64,000 nucleotides of DNA from Hephaestia sp. MAHUQ-44 (GCF_023806085.1 NZ_JAMSLX010000003.1:239662-303661); one strand, 5' to 3'. Positions 43,879 through 53,118 are shown, counted from the first letter of the stretch. The notes: generated by a model not told the origin, from the letters alone. Program-made: numbers and translations.

Positions 43879-44811
43879 ATGACCGATCCTCTCGCCCAAA
43901 TCGTCACGTTGCTGCAGCCCGACCTGTCCTATTCCAAGTTCGTCGAGGGCGCGGGGGCATGGCGGGTTCGCCGCGCCGAACAGGGACGGCCCTTCTTCTG
44001 CGCGCTCCTCGAAGGCTCGATCCGTCTCGAACTCCACGGGCGCGCGCCGCTCATCGTCGAGCAAGGTGATTTCGTGCTGATCCCGGCGGCCCATGACTTC
44101 GCAACCTCGAGCACCGCGGCGGCACCCCCCGCCGGCGTCGACAACCTGCCGGTCGAGGTCCGCGCCGACGTCTTCCGCCTGGGCGATCCGCTTGCCGAGC
44201 CCGAGGTCCGCATGCTCGTCGGCTATTGCGCGTTCGGCTCGGGCGACGCGGCGCTGCTGGTGACGCTCCTGCCCGCGCTGCTCCATGCGCGTGGCGAACG
44301 GAGGCTCGCGACACTCGCCCAGCTTGCCGCGGAAGAATTGCGGAGCGACCGTCCGGGGCGCGACGTGATCCTGACACGGCTCATGGAGGTGCTGTTCATC
44401 GAGACGCTGCGCTCATCCGGGCCGCATTGCCCCTGCGGAGTCCTCAAGGGGCTCGGCGACGATCGGGTGGCGACGGCGATCCGGCGGATGCACGAACAAC
44501 CGACCACAGCCTGGACGGTCGCGCGCCTTGCCAGCGAAGCGGCGATGTCACGCTCGGCATTCTTCGATCGATTTCGTCGGGCGGTGGGCACGGCACCGAT
44601 GGAATATCTCCTGCATTGGCGAATGGTGCTGGCGAAGGAAATGCTCCGCAGCGACGCAGGATCGGTTGGCGAGATCGCCAGGCAGGTCGGTTATGGCTCG
44701 GCCAGCGCCTTCAGCGTCGCGTTCACGCGTCACGTGGGCATGCCGCCAAGCGTCTATGCACGTGCCAGCCATGAGCGGCAGCCCATGCAGCATGGTCGCG
44801 TTTCAGGCTGA
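43879..44811 (+). CDS. AraC family transcriptional regulator
   Basis: A 310-residue regulator with an N-terminal cupin_6-type ligand domain (GSIRLELHGRAPLIVEQGDF, LIPAAHDFATSS) and a C-terminal AraC helix-turn-helix pair (LASEAAMSRSAFFDRFRRAV and IARQVGYGSASAFSVAFTRH). It belongs to the group that often regulates adjacent short-chain dehydrogenases or other oxidoreductases, consistent with the divergent SDR gene. It ends just before the FNR-type box of the norB unit and is not obviously part of that unit. Confidence 0.92.
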   Translation: MTDPLAQIVTLLQPDLSYSKFVEGAGAWRVRRAEQGRPFFCALLEGSIRLELHGRAPLIVEQGDFVLIPAAHDFATSSTAAAPPAGVDNLPVEVRADVFRLGDPLAEPEVRMLVGYCAFGSGDAALLVTLLPALLHARGERRLATLAQLAAEELRSDRPGRDVILTRLMEVLFIETLRSSGPHCPCGVLKGLGDDRVATAIRRMHEQPTTAWTVARLASEAAMSRSAFFDRFRRAVGTAPMEYLLHWRMVLAKEMLRSDAGSVGEIARQVGYGSASAFSVAFTRHVGMPPSVYARASHERQPMQHGRVSG

Positions 44812-44814
44812 AGT

Positions 44815-44828
44815 TTGATCCAGCGCAA
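44815..44828 (+). promoter_or_regulatory. FNR/Dnr-type box of the norB-cco unit
   Basis: TTGATCCAGCGCAA fits TTG-N8-CAA, with a consensus FNR left half (TTGAT) and the same right half (CGCAA) as the box at 11734. A TATCAA -10-like hexamer at 44850-44855 places the start site about 41 bases from the box centre, the class II activator geometry. It is the best candidate for switching on norB and the cbb3 genes in response to NO or low oxygen. Confidence 0.68.
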
Positions 44829-44919
44829 TCTTTCAACGGCAAACACTGCTATCAATGCCCTCTGTTCGTTTCAGCGCCTGGTTCGGCGGTCTGGAATGCG
44901 GGTGGATGGAGGGTCGGCA

Positions 44920-45093
44920 ATGTTCTGTCCCGAATGCGGCGAAGTGATGTGCTTGGGGCCGCTCGATGCCCGCCGCGCTGTGCACCGCGTCCATCGCAGC
45001 GTCGCGAACACCGCTTGGCAATGGTTGCGCTCGGTGCTTGTCTCGCGGGGGCTCGATCGCGCGACGGACGAGCGCGTTCGACCAAACCGATGA
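44920..45093 (+). CDS. Small cysteine-knuckle protein upstream of norB
   Basis: A 57-residue frame starting MFCPECGEVMCLGPLDARRA. A strong GGAGGG ribosome site lies six bases before the ATG. C-x2-C plus a third Cys gives half of a zinc-ribbon; a full site would need dimerisation or histidines from HRVHRS. It sits downstream of the FNR-type promoter and 44 bases before norB, so it should be on the norB message. I do not recognise a family. It could be a real small protein or a translated leader. Confidence 0.45.
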   Translation: MFCPECGEVMCLGPLDARRAVHRVHRSVANTAWQWLRSVLVSRGLDRATDERVRPNR

Positions 45094-45137
45094 TCGGGAC
45101 GACGTAACATCATGGGGTAAAGAGCGAGGGGGCACTC

Positions 45138-47387
45138 GTGGGCGAATATCGTAAACTCTGGTGGGCGCTGATCGCGGTCATCACCGTCACCTTCGCCATT
45201 CTGGGCGTGTCGGGCGTCGAGATCTATCGCAAGGCACCGCCGATCCCCGAGCGGGTCGTCACCGTCTCGGGCGCCGTGCTGATGACGCACGACGACATCA
45301 TGGCCGGGCAAACCGCATGGCAGAGCACCGGCGGGATGCAGCTCGGCTCGATCTGGGGGCACGGCGCCTATCAGGCGCCCGATTGGTCGGCCGACTGGCT
45401 GCATCGCGAATTGGTCGCGTGGCTCGGCCTCGCCGCGCAACAGACCTATGGCAAGGCGTTCGACGCGCTCGATGTCGAGCAAAAGGCGGCGCTCACCTAT
45501 CAGCTCAAGCAGGAATATCGCCACAACAGCCTCGATCCCGCAACCGGCGTCGTCACCGTCTCGGAGCGCCGCGCGCAGGCGATCGCACAGACCGCCGACC
45601 ATTATGACCGGCTCTACGGCAGCGATCCGGCGCTGCGGCCGATGCGCGACAATTATGCGATGAAGGAAGGCACCCTTCCCGATCCCGCCAAACGCGCCGC
45701 GCTGACCGATTTCTTTTTCTGGACCGCGTGGGCCGCGTCGACCGATCGGCCGGGAACGATCGCCAGCTACACCAACAACTGGCCACCCGAACCGCTGATC
45801 GGCAATCATCCGACGCCGGAGAACATCCTGTGGTCGCTCGCCTGCGTGGTGATCCTGATCGCCGGGGTCGGCGCGCTGATCTGGGGCTGGGCCTTCCTGC
45901 GCCGCCACGACGACACGCCGCTCGTCGCCGCGGACAAGGACCCGCTGACGCTCGCGGCGCTCACCCCGTCGCAGCGCGCGCTCGGCAAATATCTGTTCGT
46001 GGTGGTGGCGCTGTTCGTCTTTCAGGTCTTCATCGGCGGTTTCACCGCGCATTACACGATCGAGGGGCAGAGCTTCTACGGCGTCGATGTGTCGCAATGG
46101 TTCCCCTATGCGCTGACCCGCACCTGGCACGTCCAGAGCGCGGTGTTGTGGATCGCCACCGCCTTCCTCGCCGCCGGGCTGTTTCTCGCCCCCGTCATCA
46201 ACGGTGAGGATCCCAGATATCAGAAGCTCGGCGTCAACGTCCTGTTCTGGGCGCTGATCGTGGTGGTGGTGGGATCGTTCGTCGGCAATTATCTGTCGAT
46301 CGCGCAGGTGATGCCCGCCGGGCTCGGCTTCTGGCTGGGGCATCAGGGGTACGAATTCCTCGATCTCGGCCGGTTCTGGCAGATCGCGCTGTTCGTCGGG
46401 CTGCTCCTCTGGCTGGCGCTGATGCTGCGCGGCATGGTGCCGGCGCTGCGCCGCAAGGGCGGCGACAAGAGCCTGCTCGCGCTGCTTACCGTCTCCACGA
46501 TCGCCATCGGCCTGTTCTACGGCAGCGGCCTTTTCTACGGCGAGCGCACCCACATCACGATCATGGAATATTGGCGCTGGTGGGTCGTCCATTTGTGGGT
46601 CGAAGGCATTTTCGAGGTGTTCGCGACCGCCGCCATTGCCTTCGTCTTCGCGTCGATGGGGCTGGTGTCGAAACGGCTCGCCACCGCCGCCAGCCTCGCC
46701 TCGGCGTCGCTGTTCATGGTCGGCGGCGTGCCGGGCACCTTCCACCATCTCTATTTTTCGGGAACGACGACACCGATCCTCGCGGTCGGGGCGGCGTTCA
46801 GCGCGCTCGAAGTCGTGCCGCTGATCGTCCTCGGCCATGAAGCGTGGGAGCATTGGAGCCTGCGCGATCGTGCGCCGTGGATGCGCCCGCTACGCTGGCC
46901 GCTGATGTGCTTCATCGCGGTGGCATTCTGGAACATGCTCGGCGCCGGGGTCTTCGGCTTCATGATCAACACCCCGCTCGCGCTGTTCTACCTTCAGGGG
47001 CTGAACACCACTGCGGTCCACGCCCATGCCGCGCTGTTCGGCGTCTACGGCTTCCTCGCGCTCGGTTTCAGCTTGCTGGTGCTGCGCTATATCCGGCCCG
47101 AAATCGTGTTCAACGAGCGGCTGATGCAGACCGCCTTCTGGGGGTTGAATGCGGGGCTGGTGCTGATGATCTTCACCAGCCTGCTGCCGGTCGGGCTGTT
47201 CCAGTTCGAAGCGAGCGTGACCACGGGCATGTGGTATGCGCGCAGCGACGAATTTCTCCAGCAGGGCTTCCTCGAAACGCTGCGCTGGATCCGCACCTTC
47301 GGCGATGTCGTGTTCATCGTCGGCGCGATCGCGATCGCGTGGCAGGTCGTGATCCTCGGGTTGTGGCGCAAGGGCGCGCGGGCATGA
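45138..47387 (+). CDS. norB: Quinol-dependent nitric oxide reductase (qNOR, single subunit)
   Basis: This 749-residue haem-copper-superfamily membrane enzyme reduces two NO to N2O with electrons from quinol. The N-terminal extension (residues ~1-220, with GGMQLGSIWGHGAYQAPDWS) is the fused NorC-like periplasmic domain lacking haem c, which defines qNOR. Twelve or more core helices follow; haem/FeB histidines are in TRTWHVQ, EYWRWWVVHLWVEG and GTFHHLYFSG, and the conserved glutamates in WVEGIFEVFA are visible. Start is GTG with GAGGGGGC upstream. It overlaps nnrS by ATGA. With no nitrite reductase nearby, its role is probably NO detoxification. Confidence 0.95.
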   Translation: MGEYRKLWWALIAVITVTFAILGVSGVEIYRKAPPIPERVVTVSGAVLMTHDDIMAGQTAWQSTGGMQLGSIWGHGAYQAPDWSADWLHRELVAWLGLAAQQTYGKAFDALDVEQKAALTYQLKQEYRHNSLDPATGVVTVSERRAQAIAQTADHYDRLYGSDPALRPMRDNYAMKEGTLPDPAKRAALTDFFFWTAWAASTDRPGTIASYTNNWPPEPLIGNHPTPENILWSLACVVILIAGVGALIWGWAFLRRHDDTPLVAADKDPLTLAALTPSQRALGKYLFVVVALFVFQVFIGGFTAHYTIEGQSFYGVDVSQWFPYALTRTWHVQSAVLWIATAFLAAGLFLAPVINGEDPRYQKLGVNVLFWALIVVVVGSFVGNYLSIAQVMPAGLGFWLGHQGYEFLDLGRFWQIALFVGLLLWLALMLRGMVPALRRKGGDKSLLALLTVSTIAIGLFYGSGLFYGERTHITIMEYWRWWVVHLWVEGIFEVFATAAIAFVFASMGLVSKRLATAASLASASLFMVGGVPGTFHHLYFSGTTTPILAVGAAFSALEVVPLIVLGHEAWEHWSLRDRAPWMRPLRWPLMCFIAVAFWNMLGAGVFGFMINTPLALFYLQGLNTTAVHAHAALFGVYGFLALGFSLLVLRYIRPEIVFNERLMQTAFWGLNAGLVLMIFTSLLPVGLFQFEASVTTGMWYARSDEFLQQGFLETLRWIRTFGDVVFIVGAIAIAWQVVILGLWRKGARA

Positions 47388-48595
47388 CCGCCGCCGCCGC
47401 GGGGCAGGATAGCGCCGCCCAGCCGCCGATCTGGCTCCAGGGCAGTTTCAGGCTGCTGTTCGCCGGGGGCGCATTATGGGCCGCGGTGGTCGTCACGCTG
47501 TGGGTGGGCGCGCTCGGTGGGCGCTGGACGCTGCCGACCGCGATGGCGCCGCTCGCCTGGCATCAGCACGAAATGCTGTTCGGCTATCTCGGCGCAGTGA
47601 TCGGCGGCTTCCTCAGCGCGGCGATCCCCAACTGGACCGGACGGCCGGTGGTCACCGGCTGGCGTGTCGGCGGCGCGGTCGGGCTGTGGCTGGCCGCGCG
47701 GCTGGCGATCCTGTTCTCCGGCACCGTTCCGCCACCGATCGGCGCAGCGCTCGACATCGCATTCCTGCTCCTCCTCCTCACCTATGCCGCACGCGAGATT
47801 GTCGTGACGGGCAATCGCAACAAGCCGATCCTGATCGTCCTCTCCCTGTTCCTGGTCGCCTGCGGGGTCGATCACGCCGCGGCGATCGGCATAGTCGCCG
47901 ATCCGGCACTGGGGATGCGGATGGGCTTCGCGCTGGTCCTGATGCTGATCGCGATCATCGGCGGCCGGATCACCCCTGCGTTCACCCGCAACTGGCTGAT
48001 GCGGCACGGGCGCCGCGATGGGCTGCCGACGATGCCCAACCGGTTCGATAATGTGGTGATCGGCGCCACTGCGCTCGTGCTCGCCGGCTGGGTGGTGGCG
48101 CCGGACAACCCCGCGACGGGCGTCCTGCTGCTCGCCGCGGGCACGCTTCAGGGCGCCCGGCTGACCCGCTGGGCGGGGCTGAAGGCGCTGGGCGATCCGC
48201 TGGTGTTCGTGCTGCACCTTTCCTACGCATGGTTGCCGCTGGGGCTGGTGCTGCTCGGCGGCGCCATCCTCCACCCTGCCTTTCCGGTGTCGAGCGCGAT
48301 CCATGCGCTTGGCGCGGGGGCGATGGCGGCGATGACGCTCGCGGTGATGACGCGCGCGACGCGGGGGCATACCGGCCGCCCACTCGAGGCCGATCGGCCC
48401 ACCATCGCCATCTACCTGCTGGTGCATCTGGGGGCCCTGCTGCGCGTGGCAGCCCCCTTATTGCCCTTTGATTATATGGGCACGATCCGCCTCGCCGGCG
48501 GCTTGTGGGGCGCCGCCTTCCTGCTGTTCCTGCTGATCTATGGTCCGATGGCGCTGCGTCCGGCCACACCAAAGAGGGAATACGCCGGCGCCTGA
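47384..48595 (+). CDS. nnrS: NnrS family protein (first copy)
   Basis: A 403-residue haem- and copper-type membrane protein with ~12 helices. Family landmarks are LAWHQHEMLFGYLGAVIGGF, AIPNWTGRPVVTGW, GGRITPAFTRNWL and SAIHALGAGAMAAMTLAVMT, followed by TRGHTGRPL. NnrS proteins protect against NO stress and are regulated with NO reductases. Translation is coupled to norB through an ATGA overlap. A second NnrS at 55481 closes the cluster. Confidence 0.93.
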   Translation: MTAAAAGQDSAAQPPIWLQGSFRLLFAGGALWAAVVVTLWVGALGGRWTLPTAMAPLAWHQHEMLFGYLGAVIGGFLSAAIPNWTGRPVVTGWRVGGAVGLWLAARLAILFSGTVPPPIGAALDIAFLLLLLTYAAREIVVTGNRNKPILIVLSLFLVACGVDHAAAIGIVADPALGMRMGFALVLMLIAIIGGRITPAFTRNWLMRHGRRDGLPTMPNRFDNVVIGATALVLAGWVVAPDNPATGVLLLAAGTLQGARLTRWAGLKALGDPLVFVLHLSYAWLPLGLVLLGGAILHPAFPVSSAIHALGAGAMAAMTLAVMTRATRGHTGRPLEADRPTIAIYLLVHLGALLRVAAPLLPFDYMGTIRLAGGLWGAAFLLFLLIYGPMALRPATPKREYAGA

Positions 48596-48710
48596 GGCAA
48601 ATTGTCCACCCCGATCCCTCTAGCAACGCACGAACCGATTTCGTAAGCTTGCTTGACAGGCAAGATCGACGCGGGGGACCGAAACGCCCTGAAAAGGAGG
48701 AGTTCAGAGC

Positions 48711-50357
48711 GTGATTTCAAAGCTTACTATCGGTGAACGCGAACGCGGTTTAGCGATTCTGGTGGTCCTCGTGCTCGTCGGTCTGGCGATGGCGGTGGCT
48801 GGCGCCATGCGTTCCGATCCGATGCAGATCCACGGCTTTATCGTGCTGGCCTACAGCCTCGGGTTCCTGTGCGTCCTGTGGAACGGCTATTTCGCGCCCG
48901 AGCCCAGCGAGAGCCGGCACGAAAGCTATTATGACGACCCGAGCAAGTTCGGCGTCGTCGTCGCGATGGTCTGGGCGGTATTCGCCATGTTCGTCGGCGA
49001 TTGGGTGGCCTGGCTGCTCGCTTTCCCCGACCTCACCTTCGACGCCGCCTGGTCGACCTTCGGCCGCCTGCGCCCCGCGCATACCACCGGGATCATCTTC
49101 GGCTTCGGCGGCAACGCGCTGATCGCCACCTCCTTCCACGTCATGCAGCGCACTTCGCGCGCGCGCATGGCGGGCCAGCTCAGCCCGTGGTTCGTGCTGA
49201 TCGGCTACAATCTGTTCTGCATCCTCGCGGTCAGCGGCTATTTCCTCGGCATCACGCAGTCGAAGGAATATGCCGAGGCCGAATGGTATGCCGATATCTG
49301 GCTGGTGATCGTCTGGGTGACGTATCTCGTGCTCTATCTGCGCACGCTGGCACGCCGCAAGGAACCGCACATCTACGTCGCCAACTGGTATTATCTGGCG
49401 TTCATCCTCGTCGTCGCGATGCTCCATATCGTGAACAATCTCGCGGTGCCCGCCTCGCTGGCGGGGGTGAAGAGCTATTCGCTTTTCTCAGGGGTCCAGG
49501 ATGCGATGACGCAATGGTGGTACGGCCATAATGCCGTCGCCTTCTTCCTCACCGCCGGCTTCCTCGGGATGCTCTATTATTATCTGCCCAAGCGGGCGGG
49601 GCGGCCGATCTATTCGTACCGGATGTCGATCATCGGCTTCTGGGGCATCACCTTCTTCTACATGTGGGTGGGGTCGCATCACCTCCATTACACGGCATTG
49701 CCGCAATGGGTGCAGACGCTGGGCGTGACCTTCTCGGTCATGCTGCTCGTGCCGTCATGGATCGCCGCGGCCAACGCGCTGCTGACGCTCAATGGCGCGT
49801 GGGACAAGGTGCGCGACGATGCCACGCTGCGCTTCATGATGATGGCGGCGTTCTTCTACGGCCTGTCGACCTTCGAGGGGTCGTTCATGGCGATCCGCCC
49901 GGTCAACGCGCTGTCGCATTACACCGACTGGACGGTCGGCCACGTCCATGCCGGGGCGATGGGCTGGGTCGCTTTGGTCACCTTCGGGTCGATCTATGCC
50001 GTGGTGCCGTGGCTGTGGAAGCGCGAGCGGATGTATTCGCCCAAGCTGGTCGAGGTCCACTTCTGGCTCGCGCTCGCAGGGACGCTGGTTTACGTCTTCG
50101 CGATGTGGAACTCAGGCATCATCCAGGGCCTGATGTGGCGCACCTATAACGACAGCGGCACACTCACCTATTCGTTCATCGATTCGATGGTCGCGATGCA
50201 CCCTTACTATGTCGCGCGCGCGATCGGGGGGCTGCTATTCCTGCTGGGGGCGATCGTCGGCTGCTACAATATCTGGATGACGATCCGCCGGCCATCGGCT
50301 GCGGCAGCGACCGCGCACGATACGCCCCTTCCCGCCCATCTTCAGCCCGCGGAATAG
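48711..50357 (+). CDS. ccoN: Cytochrome cbb3 oxidase subunit I
   Basis: This 548-residue catalytic subunit of the high-affinity oxidase contains 12 or more helices, haem b ligand region HTTGIIFGFGGNALIATSFH, the CuB histidines in WWYGHNAVAFFLTAGFLG and VGSHHLHYTALP, and the C-terminal haem pair in HYTDWTVGHVHAGAMGW. Start is GTG with AAAAGGAGG upstream. It reduces O2 at low concentration and pumps protons. The 115-base spacer after nnrS has an imperfect CTTGC/GCAAG dyad but no clear FNR box, so it may be read from the norB promoter. Confidence 0.96.
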   Translation: MISKLTIGERERGLAILVVLVLVGLAMAVAGAMRSDPMQIHGFIVLAYSLGFLCVLWNGYFAPEPSESRHESYYDDPSKFGVVVAMVWAVFAMFVGDWVAWLLAFPDLTFDAAWSTFGRLRPAHTTGIIFGFGGNALIATSFHVMQRTSRARMAGQLSPWFVLIGYNLFCILAVSGYFLGITQSKEYAEAEWYADIWLVIVWVTYLVLYLRTLARRKEPHIYVANWYYLAFILVVAMLHIVNNLAVPASLAGVKSYSLFSGVQDAMTQWWYGHNAVAFFLTAGFLGMLYYYLPKRAGRPIYSYRMSIIGFWGITFFYMWVGSHHLHYTALPQWVQTLGVTFSVMLLVPSWIAAANALLTLNGAWDKVRDDATLRFMMMAAFFYGLSTFEGSFMAIRPVNALSHYTDWTVGHVHAGAMGWVALVTFGSIYAVVPWLWKRERMYSPKLVEVHFWLALAGTLVYVFAMWNSGIIQGLMWRTYNDSGTLTYSFIDSMVAMHPYYVARAIGGLLFLLGAIVGCYNIWMTIRRPSAAAATAHDTPLPAHLQPAE

Positions 50358-50362
50358 AACCG

Positions 50363-51088
50363 ATGTTTCGTACGCATTACCGGCTCGAGCGCAAATCGAT
50401 GGTCCTGGCGATCGCGATCATGGTCGTCGCCAGCATCGGCGGCCTGATCGAGATCGCGCCGCTGTTCACGATCGACGAGACGGTCGAGACCGACCCCAAC
50501 ATGCGGGTCTATACGCCGCTCGAACTCGCCGGCCGCAACATCTACATGCGCGAGGGGTGCTACGCCTGCCATTCGCAGATGATCCGCACGCTTCAGGACG
50601 AGGTTGAGCGCTACGGCCCGCATTCGCTCGCGGTCGAATCGAAATACGATCACCCGATGCTGTGGGGGTCGAAGCGCACCGGGCCCGATCTCGCGCGGCT
50701 GGGCGGCAAATATTCGGATCAATGGCACACCGCGCATCTCGTCAACCCGCGCGCCGTGGTGCCCGAATCGATCATGCCGCGTTACGCGTACCTGCTCGAA
50801 ACCAAGCTCGACGCTCGCCATCTCGGCGACGATCTGCGCGCGATGCGCAAGGTCGGGGTTCCCTATACTGCCGACATGATCGCCAACGCCGCGGCCGATG
50901 CCATCATCCAGGCATCCCCCGATGGCGATGCACGCGGCCTCACCGGACGATATGGCGACGCCACGCAGGTGCGCGCGTTCGACGGCGACGCCGGCACGGT
51001 ATCCGAAATGGATGCGCTGGTCGCCTATCTCCAGATCCTCGGCAAGCTCAGCAACGTCGCGCATCCGGCGCCGGCAAAGGGGCAATAG
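50363..51088 (+). CDS. ccoO: Cytochrome cbb3 oxidase subunit II (monohaem c)
   Basis: A 241-residue membrane-anchored cytochrome c subunit with one TM helix (~13-35) and the haem motif CYACH (C66, C69, H70) followed by SQMIRT, the CcoO signature. GPDLARLGGKYSDQWHTAHL and NPRAVVPESIMPRYAYL are further family segments; MP in SIMPRY gives the axial methionine. It begins five bases after the ccoN stop. Confidence 0.96.
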   Translation: MFRTHYRLERKSMVLAIAIMVVASIGGLIEIAPLFTIDETVETDPNMRVYTPLELAGRNIYMREGCYACHSQMIRTLQDEVERYGPHSLAVESKYDHPMLWGSKRTGPDLARLGGKYSDQWHTAHLVNPRAVVPESIMPRYAYLLETKLDARHLGDDLRAMRKVGVPYTADMIANAAADAIIQASPDGDARGLTGRYGDATQVRAFDGDAGTVSEMDALVAYLQILGKLSNVAHPAPAKGQ

Positions 51089-51092
51089 GGCT

Positions 51093-51263
51093 ATGATCGT
51101 GGACCATCAGTTTCTGGTCGGTTTCGCCAAATCGTTCGGGCTCTTCTATCTGCTCGCGATGGCGATCGTGGCGCTCGGCTATGCGTGCTGGCCGGCGAAC
51201 AAGAACCGGTTCGACAAGGCGGCGCGCGACATTATCGACGACGAGGACACACCGTGGCGGTAG
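51093..51263 (+). CDS. ccoQ: Cytochrome cbb3 oxidase subunit IV
   Basis: A 56-residue single-helix protein (helix ~residues 12-34, ending CWPANKNRFDKAARDIIDDE) with the size, topology and position of CcoQ/FixQ, which stabilises the CcoNO-CcoP complex. It starts four bases after ccoO and overlaps the ccoP start by ten bases. Confidence 0.9.
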   Translation: MIVDHQFLVGFAKSFGLFYLLAMAIVALGYACWPANKNRFDKAARDIIDDEDTPWR

Positions 51264-52132
51264 ACGAGCGCGACCCTCATAGCGGGCACAAGACCACCGG
51301 CCATGAATGGGACGGGATCAAGGAACTCAACACCCGCGTGCCGACTGCGGTGTGGGTGTTCCTGATCGGTACCGTGCTGTTTTCGATCGGCTATTGGCTG
51401 CTGATGCCGGCCTGGCCGGTGGGCAACGGCTTCACCAAGGGGCTGCTCGGCGCCGACGAGAAAAAGACGGTTATCGAACGGGTCGACGCCGCCGCCGCCG
51501 CCCGCGCGCCATGGACCGATCGGATCTTGGCAATGGATTACGATCAGATCCGCGCCGATCCGGCGTTGATGGAATTCGTGCGCGCCGACGGGCATCGGCT
51601 GTTCGGCGACAATTGCGCCGCCTGCCACGGCGTCAACGCCAAGGGGGGCAAGGGCTATCCCAACCTGACCGACACCGCATGGCTGTGGGGCGGCAGTGCG
51701 GAAGCCATTGCCCACACCATCGCGGTCGGGATCAACAGCCCCGCCTCCACCGATACCCGCGTCAGCCAGATGCTGGCGTTCGGCAAGGACAATATTCTCG
51801 ATCCCGCCGCTGTGACCGATGTCGCCAATTACGTGAAAAGCCTTTCCGATCCGCGCTGGCAGGCGAACAAGGCAGCTTCGGTGGCGCGCGGGCGCGAGGT
51901 CTTCGCGGTCAATTGCGTCGCGTGCCACGGCGAACAGGGGCAAGGCAGCCAGGAACTTGGCGCGCCCGATCTCACCGATCGCGCCTCGCTCTACGGCAGC
52001 GATATCGGCGATATCATCGCGACGATCCACGACGGCCGGCAAGGCGAAATGCCGGCATGGGAACACCGGCTGAGCCCGCTCGACCGCAAGATCCTCACCA
52101 CCTACGTGCTCGATAAAGGCGCGCAGCCGTGA
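51254..52132 (+). CDS. ccoP: Cytochrome cbb3 oxidase subunit III (dihaem c)
   Basis: This 292-residue electron-entry subunit has an N-terminal helix region (~residues 31-52, after the FixP_N stretch HEWDGIKELNTRVPTAVWVF), then two cytochrome c domains with CAACH (C121-H125) and CVACH (near residue 220). The GTG start at 51254 lies inside ccoQ; an ATG further upstream would overlap ccoQ more and adds unconserved sequence. It passes electrons from periplasmic cytochromes to CcoO. Confidence 0.95.
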   Translation: MAVDERDPHSGHKTTGHEWDGIKELNTRVPTAVWVFLIGTVLFSIGYWLLMPAWPVGNGFTKGLLGADEKKTVIERVDAAAAARAPWTDRILAMDYDQIRADPALMEFVRADGHRLFGDNCAACHGVNAKGGKGYPNLTDTAWLWGGSAEAIAHTIAVGINSPASTDTRVSQMLAFGKDNILDPAAVTDVANYVKSLSDPRWQANKAASVARGREVFAVNCVACHGEQGQGSQELGAPDLTDRASLYGSDIGDIIATIHDGRQGEMPAWEHRLSPLDRKILTTYVLDKGAQP

Positions 52133-52317
52133 AACTGATCTTCTCGCGCCCCGTCGTCCTCACGCTCGCCGCCGCCGCGCTGGCGGTGATCGTGCTGGCG
52201 AATGCGCATCTGGTCTATGTCGCGTCGACCTCGCAGCCGGACTGCGTCCCTCACGTAAAGGCCGGCGGTGCCGCGCCCGGCGCAGGCGCGTTCGGCGCCG
52301 CCAAGCCGTCGTGCTGA
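52129..52317 (+). CDS. Small membrane-anchored protein of the cco operon
   Basis: A 62-residue protein beginning at GTG (overlapping the ccoP stop). One hydrophobic helix (~residues 8-28) leads to a short periplasmic Gly/Ala-rich tail containing CVPH and a C-terminal PSC. It occupies the spot where ccoG and ccoH usually stand, but is far too short for either and has no Fe-S motifs. Two cysteines and a histidine could bind copper or form a disulfide (inference). Confidence 0.6.
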   Translation: MKLIFSRPVVLTLAAAALAVIVLANAHLVYVASTSQPDCVPHVKAGGAAPGAGAFGAAKPSC

Positions 52318-52335
52318 TATGAACGGGAGCCGATA

Positions 52336-53118
52336 ATGCCCATCATTCCTCCGGTTGTCCCCGCGCTGCCGATCGAACGTCGCTATGCGCGTGATCTGGC
52401 GCCCGGTGCCGCCTTCGGCTGGTTGCGCGATGGCTGGCGCGACCTTGTCACCGATCCTGTCCCCAGCCTGCTCTACGGCCTGGTCGTCGTGCTGTTGTCG
52501 CTGGGCATCGTCGCGGGACTAATCTTTTTCGGTTGGGATTACGCCCTGTTCCCGGCGATCGCGGGTTTCCTCGTGTTCGCCCCGACGCTGGCGATCGGGC
52601 TCTACGACAAGAGCCGCGCGATCGAGCAGAACGACCCCATATCGCTCAGGCACATGCTGTTCCCGCACGCGCGCAGCGGCGGGCAAGTCCTGTTCATCGG
52701 CGCGTTGCTATGCACGGTGATGCTGCTGTGGATGCGCGCGGCGGTGATCGTCTACGCGCTGTTCTTCGGCGTCCGCCCGTTCCCGGGGCTCGATCATATC
52801 GTCGCGATGTTGTTTACCACCTCGACCGGCGCGGCAATGCTCATCGTCGGAACGCTGATCGGTGGCCTGTTCGCGGCCTTCGCGTTCGCGATCTCGGCTT
52901 TTTCGATCCCGATGATGCTCGAGCGGCGGCTTGATGCGTTGACCGCGATGGGGACAAGTTGGGCGCTGGTGTGGCACAATCTTACGGCAATGCTCGTCTG
53001 GGGGGCGATCGTGATGGCGTTGTTCCTGCTATCGGTCGCCACTGGTTTCCTCGGGCTCATCATCGTCTTTCCGTGGCTCGGCCACGCCACCTGGCACGCC
53101 TATCGGGCGGTGCGGTAA
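52336..53118 (+). CDS. DUF2189 family membrane protein
   Basis: A 260-residue protein with about six helices. The N-terminal APGAAFGWLRDGWRDLVTDP and the LGLIIVFPWLGHATWHAYRA ending are hallmarks of DUF2189, a family often encoded near cbb3 oxidase and NO genes (recalled). Function is unknown. It lies between the 62-residue gene and ccoI, so it is probably part of the oxidase assembly or regulation set. Confidence 0.88.
   Translation: MPIIPPVVPALPIERRYARDLAPGAAFGWLRDGWRDLVTDPVPSLLYGLVVVLLSLGIVAGLIFFGWDYALFPAIAGFLVFAPTLAIGLYDKSRAIEQNDPISLRHMLFPHARSGGQVLFIGALLCTVMLLWMRAAVIVYALFFGVRPFPGLDHIVAMLFTTSTGAAMLIVGTLIGGLFAAFAFAISAFSIPMMLERRLDALTAMGTSWALVWHNLTAMLVWGAIVMALFLLSVATGFLGLIIVFPWLGHATWHAYRAVR

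Noticed and set aside
46844..47383. A long N-terminal extension of the first NnrS inside norB
   Set aside because: It is a shadow frame of norB; the NnrS start overlaps the norB stop at 47384.
48640..48680. An FNR box before ccoN
   Set aside because: The CTTGC/GCAAG dyad has the wrong spacing (TTG-N9-CAA) for an FNR/Dnr site.
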